Below are positions 20,011 to 28,164 of a stretch of DNA of 32,346 nt, piece after piece. The notes below the pieces were generated by a model, which had not been told where the DNA came from, made no database searches, and worked only from the letters and a program-made list of their open reading frames with translations. The stretch is from Euprymna scolopes (Eukaryota; Mollusca; Cephalopoda; Sepiida; Sepiolidae), in assembly GCA_024364805.1 (NCBI GenBank), contig CM044496.1:112196107-112228452 (forward strand), read 5' to 3'. Numbering within the stretch: the stretch's first letter is position 1; the number at the start of each line of letters is the position of its first letter. The position numbers and the translations under genes are program-made.

Positions 20011-20868
20011 GTGGGTAGTATATGGTTAGGTTTTTTTTCTCAATTCTTATTTTATTTTTATACTTTTACAAACATATATTTATTATATAAATTCTAATAA
20101 AATTTTTTTTTAATTAAAAAAACTTATTCATATAATTTTCATAAACACATATTTCTTATAAAATATAAACTAAAATAACAACTCTGTTATTAACAGTAGA
20201 AAATTAAGACTAATTGTATTATTTTTGTCCATATAATTTTATTAATTTTTTTATTGTGTAACGTCCAATGATGTAATTGTCTTATATTTTATTCTAAAAA
20301 ATTGCATCAAAATAGAAACACTGAAGAACACTTCAAGTGAAGGAACTAATTTACCTTGTCGCCGCTTCCAGTACGGCTACAACGGAAGTTGGGAAAAAGG
20401 TTAGCTGACTATAACCGAGTAAATTTCAGAATCCTATCAACAGCGTTTGAAATAGGCTCCTCTTTAACGTGTCTATTGCTACTATTAAAATATAGTCAAT
20501 TACTAATATTATATTTATGTGTCTGGAACCTTTCATTCAATAAAGTATCCTGTTCCAATTAGAAATGTACTTTGCAATCAATTAATCTTTGCTTGACAAT
20601 TGACACGGCGCACGTTGAATCACTTGATGTCTGCAATTTCACTAAACTATTTTGTTTTATAATGCAATAACGGGGGAGTCAGAAAAGAGCGTCGTTTTTA
20701 TTCGACATTTTTACATCAGCTTTAATTAGAGATTCATGTGTTTACTGTCATTGCAATTACCACGTAGTTTGCAATTATCGAGGGTGTCCAGTTTTCAACG
20801 AATTTGGAAACAACTATCAGAAACGCGTTACATTATGCGAAATAAAACATAATGTTATTTTTGGACAA
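20011..20868. other. AT-rich non-coding stretch
   Basis: The frame at 20356-20562 (68 codons) has no recognised domain. Nothing else found. Confidence 0.45.
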
Positions 20869-20983
20869 CAGTGACGTAGCTAGAGTAAAGGTCACCCGGG
20901 GCGGTCTACTCAATTGTCACCACACTGCCACAGTGTCACCCCTCCTTTGTTGTTACCTGGACCGCTCCTCTTACATACGGCAC

Positions 20984-20986
<3 letters not shown>

Positions 20987-21055
<69 letters not shown>
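20987..21055. repeat. (TA)n microsatellite
   Basis: Nearly pure TA over about 68 bp. It is the left flank of the Helitron-like element at 21057. Confidence 0.95.
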
Positions 21056-21056
<1 letters not shown>

Positions 21057-21060
<4 letters not shown>

Positions 21061-21778
21061 AAGCTGAATGTCTGTGTATGTGTGCCTGGTCACGAATAGG
21101 CTCCTATATGGTTGACTATTTTAAAGAACTGATTACATATAATGATAGAAGCTGTATCGAGACACAAGAATGGGTATGTTTAATCAGGCAGAACGGTGGT
21201 TCATTAAAGTATGGAAATAAAAATGTATGAATTAAAAAAAAACGTTTACAAGTGTTTTTGATATAGATGTACATAAGAATACTTTGATAAGTATGTTTTA
21301 CTTAAATAAGGATGGTATAATAAAATTGTGAAGTCTGTGTTCGCGCCTGGCCTCCATAGAATGAAAATAGGCACAAACATTAGTAAAGACTTTTCATATC
21401 TATCTGCGTAAGTATACTTTAATAATTATGTTTCAGTTTGAAGAAATATGGCATAATAAAATTATGGGGTGTTCGTTCGCACGTGACCTCCATAGAATGG
21501 AAATGTGTCACAAAGTTTAACAAGGCTTTTTTTTAAATATAGATTGACAGAATACTGCGATAAGTGTTTTATTGTGAACAGGTATTCTATAATAAATTAT
21601 GGGGGTTATCTATTTTATTTTTACTTTCATCCAATTTTGCTTTGGTTTTGATACCCCCAACTTCGAAGCTATCTCTTTACAACCCTTCCTTTTCATAACC
21701 TATCATACTTTAATAAATCGGAGTCTATTTTCTGTAGGCTGTTTTTGGAACCCAGTCAACGACGGATACTTTTGCTAG
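21057..21778 (+). mobile_element. Helitron-like non-autonomous element
   Basis: It starts just after a TA array with AAAGCTGAATGTCTGTGTAT and a CCTA..GGTTGAC block, and ends with CTAG at 21775-21778 followed by T and a second TA array. The head resembles a widespread class of Helitron-derived elements that live between TA arrays. The 3' hairpin is eroded here. Inside are three tandem units of about 137 bp (see 21258-21605). It encodes no protein. Confidence 0.65.
21258..21605 (+). repeat. Three tandem units of about 137 bp
   Basis: Units begin near 21258, 21394 and 21535. Each has ATA(G/C)AT, ATACTT(T)GATAA or similar, GTATAATAAAATT(A)TG, then GCGCCTGGCCTCCATAGAAT or TCGCACGTGACCTCCATAGA and CACAAA; the third unit stops at ATAATAAATTATGGGGG. 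Divergence between units is high. Confidence 0.8.
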
Positions 21779-21779
21779 T

Positions 21780-21841
21780 ATATATATATATATATATATA
21801 TATATGTTTGTGTACGTGTGTGTGTGTGTGTGTGTGTGTGT
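21780..21841. repeat. (TA)n then (TG)n microsatellite
   Basis: TA run 21779-21805 followed by GTGTACGTGTGTGTG-type repeats, at the 5' side of the next Helitron-like element. Confidence 0.9.
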
Positions 21842-22634
21842 GTTAAATGTCTTTGTGTGTGTCTATCTGTGTGTGTAGTCTTCCCTACCAAATACCTTTG
21901 TCAATTTTCGGTTTCCAGACTCGAGATTTTACATAAAGGCGTATTGATATTTAGGGAAATTTTTTTAATCGGATTCCAGCCACAAATTTGACTGTTAAGG
22001 GTCAAAGTTCAACGATTTGATTTTTAAGAACTCTGCCAAACTCCTCCGCCAATTTTAAGTCTAAACCCTTGAAATTTTAGATGTAGGTTACATGAACATC
22101 GATCTAAGTTCATAATTCGATTAGAGCCCAAAACAATAAATTCTAAGGTGTCATAATGGGGTAAAAGTTTTTAAAAATTGACCTCTGTGGGGTCTACCAA
22201 ATTACTCAGCTAATTCTTGGTCTAAAAATTTGAAATTTTACATAAAGGTATTCAGAAATACAGCAAGCTTTTACATCATTTTTTGGACAGAAATTTGGCT
22301 GGCAAGAGGTCAATGTTTACAGAGTTGATCTTTGACAACTCTACCAAACTCCTCCTCTAATTTTGAGTCTAAACATTTTAAATTTTAGATGTGGGTTACT
22401 TGGACATGGGTCAAACATTTTAATTCAATTTGAGCCCAAAATAATAAATGTGAAGTTGTCAAAATTGGGGTCAAAGGTAAAATAAAATTGACGTCTTCGG
22501 TCTTTACCAACCTTTATCTATGGCATTTAAGTAAATATATAATATAGAAAGGCATTACCGTACATATTTATACTTTTTAATATATACATATGCACATAAA
22601 CTTATGGCCCTAGCAATGCCGGGCGGAACTGCTA

Positions 22635-22635
<1 letters not shown>
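21840..22635 (+). mobile_element. Helitron-like element with two tandem internal units
   Basis: The 5' part (GTTAAATGTCTTTGTGTGTG) is like the start of the element at 21057. The 3' end shows GCAATGCCGGGCGG, an eroded GC hairpin, then CTAG at 22632-22635 followed directly by a TA array. The interior holds two units of about 300 bp (about 21895-22195 and 22196-22500). Both carry ATTTTACATAAAGG, a (C/G)AGCC or GGACAGAAATTTG block, GG(T)CAA.GTT, CT(G/A)CCAAACTCCTCC, TTTTA(A/G)..GAGTCTAAAC, TTTTAGATGT(A/G)GGTTAC, GAGCCCAAAA and a GGGGT(C)AAA tail. One such unit, inverted, is the element at 1363-1650. No helicase or Rep is present. Confidence 0.75.
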
Positions 22636-22687
<52 letters not shown>

Positions 22688-22735
22688 CATATATATATAT
22701 ATGTATGTATATATATACTTATATATATATATATC
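22636..22735. repeat. (TA)n array with TACA variants
   Basis: About 100 bp of TA, interrupted by ATACATACAT and ATGTATGTAT, which form an internal palindrome. Confidence 0.95.
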
Positions 22736-23290
22736 AATTTTATTTATACAAATATTAATGGCTACATATGTGTTATTGTCTAGTTTCAGTAAATAAAATA
22801 AAAAGCGTACAGCATGGATTCGCTTTTGAATATATGTATTAATGTGTGTGTGTGTGTGTGTGTGTGGCGGTGTCTGTGTATGTGTGTGTTGTATGTGTGT
22901 TGCATGTATGTGTGAGTGGAGGTAGATTAAAAGGCACCGGTCAGTACTTAGTTGACCATAGCTTAGGTTCTTAACTTACAGACTCTAAGACAAGAAAACT
23001 AAATTCTCAATTACCTTATGCCATAAAAACCAAAAGTTAGGTTGGATGGGGGAAAGGGAAAAGAAAAAAGATGTTTATTATCTTCAAAGACCTCACTCAT
23101 CCTTTTACCGTTTTTTATGACTCACACCCAGGTAGCATTCTAACTTGATAAACGAGATAGAAAAATGTATTTGGTGAAAATATCACTTTCCACGGTAATT
23201 CTTGGCCTGAAGACGTAATCCCCCAACGTGGGTGATTACAGAAACATGTATGCACATATGTAGCCATTAATGTTTGTATAAATACAATTT
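22736..23290. mobile_element. Inverted-terminal element, possibly Penelope-like
   Basis: CAATTTTATTTATACAAATA then TTAATGGCTACATATGTG (22738-22775) is repeated as its reverse complement at 23254-23291, giving inverted ends of about 38 bp around 480 bp of non-coding DNA with a TG microsatellite (22843-22912). The right end contains a hammerhead-like fold (23197-23271). Inverted or partial terminal repeats and hammerheads both occur in Penelope-like retroelements; no reverse transcriptase or GIY-YIG domain is seen. Confidence 0.55.
23197..23271 (+). ncRNA. Hammerhead-ribozyme-like fold
   Basis: Core CTGAAGA (23207-23213) fits CUGANGA and GAAA (23241-23244) fits the second core strand. Stem II is GTAATC/GATTAC (23215-23220 with 23234-23239), extended by CCC/GGG. 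Stem III is ACAT/ATGT (23244-23247 with 23258-23261). The would-be cleavage residue is A23262 (H17, allowed). Stem I is TGGC/GCCA (23203-23206 with 23263-23266), then a 2x2 loop and ATT/AAT. A weakness is the C-A mismatch (23214, 23240) where the 10.1-11.1 pair is normally G-C. Activity is not shown. Confidence 0.45.
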
Positions 23291-23380
23291 ATATACCTGC
23301 TCTGTTCACTCATTGAGCACTATTTTGGTAGACACATGTTGTTTCATTGGATGTAATTCTAGGAAACTAAACTCTACTGG

Positions 23381-23381
<1 letters not shown>

Positions 23382-23428
<47 letters not shown>
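23382..23428. repeat. (TA)n microsatellite
   Basis: About 46 bp of pure TA after CTACTGGC. Confidence 0.95.
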
Positions 23429-23430
<2 letters not shown>

Positions 23431-23855
23431 CCAGTTAAACCTTTTCCCAATTATTTTTTACAGATACAAAAAAAATGAAATGAGTGTCATCAAATGATTT
23501 CAAATGTACAATTAAAGACTACCAAAAAATACAGGGTTTAGAGTGTTCAATGAATATCGACAAAATATTTAAAAAATTAAAGACGTTGCTTAATATATGA
23601 TAAAGAAATCCTATTTTCAGACTATTCGTACCTAAGCCTTGCTTAAAAATTTTGTTTGGGACACATTATGTCTCAACTCTTTCGCTGTCACCCAAGGCGG
23701 ATCGCCTCCCTGTAGGTACACCACTGTTTGAGAATATCCATTCTTTAACGCTTACATATTTACTAACAATGGTTAATGTATGTCATCTTGATGGTAGAAT
23801 ATGATGAAATATATGCTCATTTTTGCATTAAATACTAATACTTTATTAATCCATA
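23429..23855. other. AT-rich non-coding stretch
   Basis: Holds the right end of the candidate hAT-like element (to 23726); otherwise nothing recognised. Confidence 0.45.
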
Positions 23856-24245
23856 ACTGTGCCTCGAACGGATATTATAATGTTAAGTTCATTGCACCTT
23901 ACGGTCCATAAAAAATCCTATTTGTCCAGTAGGTTCTGAGAAATCTTTTAAGTATAAATGTGATCTTGTGGTGACTTTACTGTATTAATCCATATGTTTT
24001 TATTTTATTTTACTGTGAAACGAATAGGATAATACAATTCTTAGTTCGTTGCACCTTATCTTATAAACTTGTATGGAAAAATTTTACCGAGATCGTCCTA
24101 GTTGTTTCCATGAAAGCTTCGAGATTAAATGTGGTATTGTGATGACTAATCCCTGTTATCACTATTAATTTTTTACTGTGCGTATAACGGATGCTATACT
24201 ACTTAGTTCGCAACAGCTTATAACAAGGCTTTATACAAAATATTA
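23856..24245 (+). repeat. Tandem repeat, 2.5 units of about 158 bp
   Basis: Units start near 23856, 24010 and 24171 with (T)ACTGTG, then AACGGAT or GAATAGGAT, TTAGTTC(G/A)TTGCACCTTA or TTAGTTCGCAACAGCTTATA, and a (C/A)AAAA(A)T..TA block. Units 1 and 2 go on to share GTCC(A/T)AGT, GAAA(T/G)C, TAAATGTG(A/G)T(C/A)TTGTG(G/A)TGACT. Unit 3 is cut at about 24245. There is no coding capacity. Confidence 0.82.
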
Positions 24246-24559
24246 TACCAGAATGACACACCAATGTCCTAACCGACGTAAAGTGGGCCAGCAGGAAGAC
24301 AAGCAGATATATAAACCATCGCAAATTTATATATACATATAGCGGAGGTATTTCGGACGACGTCAAAACATCGTTAAGCTCACTACTCGCTCAGCAGCCG
24401 CCGATAGGAGCCTTGACTGTCGTAAAGACGGTAGGGTTTCAATCCTGGCTTGAGGTAGTTGCCTGTCTAGCCGCACTAATCTGCTGTGAAACAGCGAAAC
24501 AGTACTGTATTTGGATGACTATATATATATATGTGTATATATAGCTGTATATATAAATT

Positions 24560-24563
<4 letters not shown>
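24246..24563. other. Non-coding stretch with a B-box-like sequence
   Basis: 24340-24490 is GC-richer and includes GGGTTTCAATCCTGGC (24435-24450), similar to a tRNA T-arm. No acceptor, D-arm or anticodon arm can be folded, so it may be a tRNA-derived SINE remnant. Confidence 0.35.

Positions 24564-24634
<71 letters not shown>
24564..24634. repeat. (TA)n microsatellite
   Basis: About 70 bp of pure TA, followed by CTGTGTGTGTGGGGG. Confidence 0.95.
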
Positions 24635-24637
<3 letters not shown>

Positions 24638-24752
24638 GTGTGTGTGGGGGTGTAATACAGTCGACCAGATGTTCCAAGGTTATCCTAAATTTATATCCTA
24701 CTAAATATAAACATTTAAATTTGCATTATAATTTCCGTATAATATACGGAAT

Positions 24753-25010
24753 AATCACGTTGACACACCGGTTTTCGTCAGATCACCGAAGTTAAGCAAC
24801 GTTGACCCTGGCTAGTACCAGATGGGTGACCATTTGGGAATTCTAGGCACGGTATGTGCTCTCCGCTCATTTCGGCATTGTTTCCAGTCGTCCTGTACCT
24901 CAACTTGCTACTGGTATGCAACAATGTTGATTCAGAAGAGGCGTGGTTGGAGACTGCGCAACTCTTGCCACACAAATATCACCCGTAGGCACCCTTACAG
25001 TGAGTATACA
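24753..25010 (+). mobile_element. 5S-rRNA-headed SINE, nearly full head
   Basis: 24753-24860 follows animal 5S rRNA from about nucleotide 15 to the end: CACGTTGA, CACACCGGTTTTCGTCAGAT, CACCGAAGTTAAGCAACGTT, GACCCTGGCTAGTACCAGAT, GGGTGACCATTTGGGAATTC, then a GGCACGGTATGTGCT ending. The internal promoter parts (box A around AAGTTAAGCAACG and box C around GATGGGTGAC..TGGGAA) are well kept. From 24861 the sequence leaves 5S and continues as a body of about 150 bp shared with the copy at 16312-16525, including GATTCAG, GGTTGGAGACTGCGCAACTC, TTGCCACAC and a CCCTTACAG end. This two-part make-up is that of a 5S-derived (SINE3-type) retroposon. It is not a 5S gene: no terminal T run at the right place and many changes. 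Confidence 0.85.
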
Positions 25011-26033
25011 TAGTCTGTCAAGACTGAAGTAAGCCACATAATTTCCGTCGGGAAAACTATCATTCGAATTATTTTCTTTAATCATACGCTTAATCGTGCT
25101 TGGAGTAGTTTTTACTTCATATCAACAAAAGATGCGTATTAAAATAGTCAGCATCTTGCTAGATACAGTAAATGGCATTAACGACACATTCTACTTGCAA
25201 TAAATCATTTTTACATCAGTAATAAATCAATTATACTTACAAAATAGAACATAATTTTCACTATAAAAATTGACTTACGATATTTTTGTGATTCTCGACG
25301 GATGTTCTAATGGGAGGTGTATATTTTTACGAATAAAACCAAAGCCACTTAGTAACAAAGTACGGAAATAACCAATAATTCATTTAGAAGATTGGAATGT
25401 GGCGATAAATGTCATTTTTACTTCTTCAGATAGTCTAATAGGATGATAGTTTATCACCGCTTATGTCTGGCCCGAAAATGAATTCTACAATCTTTTCTTT
25501 GTAACTCCAACGATGGTGATTTCCGAAAATACACCCAACCGTATGCTAATCTCTCAGCTTGTGGGGGAGGGGTCTCTCAGATGTCATCAAGTAAATCTTC
25601 ATAATGTTTATTGCCAATTTCATCCGAAAACGTATGTGTCTTAACGTTATATAGACAATTTAGAGAAACATTTTATGAAACCTATGGTCCCAAACATGGC
25701 ATTAGTCAGTGACAATGGACTTGGGTTATTGTCGTGCTTTTATATAAACTGAGGCTAATATAACGTAAATCTATATCACTGACAGTCTAGAAGATCCCCA
25801 AATCTAATCATTATATTTTGTGATTGCGTAATTTTGAGATTGTTTCAGAGTATTTACATGGCGACCTACCGTTGGCGCAATGACACAGGAAAGGGATACA
25901 CTCATCAGTAGGCTCATTGTCAATAGTCGTCTTTACGTTGAATGAAAACAAGTTGTTGCTGACCTTAACCCTGACCCAAACCATTTCCTTAAATAATAAA
26001 ATCTATAACAAGTCCCCACATATTCTACTACTT
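25011..26033. other. Non-coding stretch
   Basis: No gene or repeat recognised in about 1 kb; only short chance frames. Confidence 0.45.
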
Positions 26034-26303
26034 TTTGGTTGGTTTGGTTGTTTTTGTTTTATGGTATATCAACCTTTGTCAGGTTATTTAATGCCAGATC
26101 CAGTGATTAAAAAAAAAAATATATATATATATTTAAGTTGGTTTCTATCAAACCCATAGTTGGGGCCCTAACAAGTACTACCACTCCGGATCAGAGTGGA
26201 CCTAGGAGCAATGGCAATTAAAGGGTGGCTCCACATTCCCACATGCCCGCAAGCTGAGGCCTCACCATCGGATAAAGTTTAAGGTCGTATCCAGAACCTC
26301 TAC
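26034..26303 (+). repeat. Dispersed repeat, copy B (partner of 9805-10075)
   Basis: Same order of blocks as copy A: GGTTGGTTTGG, ATATCAACCTTTGTCAGGTT, CCAGTGATT, a short A/T run, AAGTTGGTTTCTATC, CCCTAACAAGTACTACC, CAGAGTGGACCTAGGAGCA, GCCCGCAAGCTGAGGCCTCA and CCATCGGATAAAG. Both copies sit in the same orientation about 16 kb apart. Similarity stops at GGTCGTATCCAGAACC on the right. Confidence 0.85.
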
Positions 26304-27054
26304 TACTGTGCTGTTGTCCCAATTACTATCGCACACTTATTAACTCTTTTCCATGAGTGGTCTTCAGGCTTCAATAAGTAATCACTTCTTTGTAGAAATT
26401 CATTTTTTCTGGTTGATTAAGGAATTGCTTTTGGAAATATACCTACCTAGTGCCCTCCTATTGGCTTCGCAAATAATGAAGCATTTATAATAGCGAGAAA
26501 TATGCGAAATATACTGTACGTAATTGCATGAATGTTGCCAAAAGACGGTAGAGTTTCTGGAAAATATTTTTTAAGCTGAAAATAAGCTAATTCATCTTTT
26601 ATTATTTAGCTACTATTTTTTTTTTACTGCTTTTCACCTCGAAAAGACTCAATGCCACTTGGACGTAAGGGGCTACTATTTGGGTTTGGGACGAATTCAA
26701 TTAAGATACGAGGCACGGAGCTAAGCAGCGAGATGTTGTCCACACTACCTTTGAACTAGTACATACCCGTTCCGCCAGGTAAGCAGAGGGCTGGGGGTAA
26801 TTCAAAAGTGTAGCAGTTCGGGCCAAGAAATCTCAGCGGAGAAGGTTTTCCGGAATCATATTAGATAAAATCAAAGGTTATAGATAATTTAGTAGATAAG
26901 TTAAAAATTAGAATTAAAAGAAATACGTTTGACGTTGTTTTCTTGTTTGTAATTTTGAAAGATAAAATTATCTATTATTTATTGATATATTTCATCCCAA
27001 ATAAGTGATTAACACTTTTGTTGAGAGAAGCATAGACGAAACTGCTAGATATAT
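26304..27054. other. Non-coding stretch
   Basis: 26640-26860 is less AT-rich than its surroundings, but no family or gene is recognised. Confidence 0.45.
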
Positions 27055-27822
27055 ACGAGGTGCCTTTAAAATGTTCATGACTTTTTGTATGATATTACTA
27101 ATCATCTTTTGAGATTACTGACCTATTTTAATAATTTCAGGTTCATATGAATAGTTACGGCAAGAATTTTAATGCCCCCTACTAAAACCTAATTGTCATA
27201 CCAAACCGCAGTCTTGACCTGAGGACACTTAAGAAGAAGGATATGCAATAATATTGTTTAAACTTGAAAAATGCTCTTCTGACTGGCCCATCTTGCATGT
27301 ATCGAGCATTAGTTTTTCAGTAAATGATGATGAAAAGTCTGGGAGGAGTAAGGAAGTCAGAACACCAGAGCTGATTTGCCAAATAAAGAATTTCATGGAA
27401 AAAGCCAATCGTGTGTCAATCAGTGCACAATTTCGCGTTAGTGTGGTGTACACACACTTATTCACGAGGAACTTAAGATGCTGAAGATTTGCGTTAAGTT
27501 TTCCTGAAGGTGCTCAGAAAAGGGAAGTTTATTCGACCACAATAGGCATAAAAGCAGTTCGTCACCTTTATAATTATGATCTTGCACACTGCGACTTTTT
27601 GTATGTCTTAATCTCAAGGAAACCTTTAGAGACTGTCATTATGAGACAATTGAGGAGATTGAAGATGCTGTGAGGAGAATCACTGACACACTCATACAAG
27701 AAGACTTCTAAGGGTTTTTCCAGAAGCTATTAGAACGGTACAATAAATGCATTGCAGCCAGAGCTAGTTACTTCGAAGGGGACAAGAATGTTGTGTGTGT
27801 AATTTTAAAAAAGTGCCTCACA
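27055..27822 (+). mobile_element. Mariner transposon (second family), internally deleted
   Basis: TIRs: ACGAGGTGCCTTTAAAATG at 27055-27073 and, inverted, AATTTTAAAAAAGTGCCTCA at 27801-27820. The transposase remnant between them differs from the family at 12475 and 17909. The element is about 770 bp where a complete mariner is about 1.3 kb, so roughly 0.5 kb of the middle is missing. Its right TIR lies only about 130 bp from the left edge of the Gypsy fossil. Confidence 0.85.
27254..27790 (+). pseudogene. Mariner transposase remnant
   Basis: The N-terminal part (27254-27484) shows NDDEKSGRSKEVRTPELI and a helix-turn-helix-like RVSISAQFRVSVVYTHLF. This is the DNA-binding region that in relatives reads GRPKEVRTPEL and ISAQFDVSVGTVHTII. 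After the internal deletion a second frame gives YNYDLAHCDFLYVL (about 27571-27612; family YSPDLAPCDFFLF, holding the last catalytic D, still present). A third frame then gives ETIEEIEDAVRRITDTLIQE, DF, stop, GFFQKLLERYNKCIAARASY and FEGDKNV (27640-27790), a typical mariner C-terminus. The first two catalytic aspartates lie in the missing part. Frame changes and a stop confirm it is inactive. Confidence 0.88.
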
Positions 27823-27949
27823 TGGATGCATCCTATGGTCAGAAAATAACTGCAGGCAAATGTTAGTGGATTTATGAAGATTTCGAATATAAAATGCCAT
27901 GATATGTGTTCTGTTCTGAGAAATTGTGATGTCTGGATTAGTGGATAAC

Positions 27950-28164
27950 ATAAAAAAATAGACAAGCTCATTGTATTTTCAACACAATTTATTTAGGGCT
28001 GAAACCTTAAATTATTTACTAAATGATATTCAACGTCAAGCAAAGCCGCCATTTTGTCCTAGATTCCTCTCTAGAACTCCCTAGCCCGTTTCAAGCATTT
28101 CTAAAAGGTGATAACTCTTACTTTCTTTAGTTAGAGTTATTCCTCCTTTTTTATCACTATAACA
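27950..28164 (-). repeat. 3' LTR of the Gypsy fossil
   Basis: On the minus strand a purine-rich tract (AAAGGAGGGAGGG) directly precedes TGTTATAGTG at 28164, the expected LTR start. A polyadenylation-type AATAAA lies near 27990. The outer border is approximate, and no second LTR is available to set it. Confidence 0.65.

Larger units (their letters stand above)
20869..23726. mobile_element. Candidate hAT-like element bounded by CAGTG..TIRs (composite)
   Basis: CAGTGACGTAGCTAGAG at 20869 and, inverted, a CAGTGGTGTACCTACAG match ending at 23726 form a TIR-like pair of the kind seen in many hAT-type elements; GTCACCC(G/A)(G/A)GGCGG lies inside both ends. The adjoining 8 bp, TTGGACAA (20861-20868) and TTTGAGAA (23727-23734), agree at 6 of 8 positions, as an aged 8-bp target duplication might. 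The interior is filled with Helitron-like elements and microsatellites, and no transposase is visible. The two ends could instead come from separate insertions. Confidence 0.35.

Noticed and set aside
20852-21099. Open frames rich in IYIYIY repeats (also at 22555 and 24511)
   Set aside because: These are translations of (TA)n microsatellites.
21258-21605. CRISPR-like array
   Set aside because: The units are diverged tandem repeats with no repeat-spacer pattern, in a eukaryotic transposon.
24435-24450. tRNA gene from a B-box-like sequence
   Set aside because: No cloverleaf could be drawn around GGGTTTCAATCC; kept only as a possible SINE trace.
24753-24860. Functional 5S rRNA gene
   Set aside because: The 5' end is missing, there are many substitutions, and the sequence runs into a SINE body instead of a terminator.
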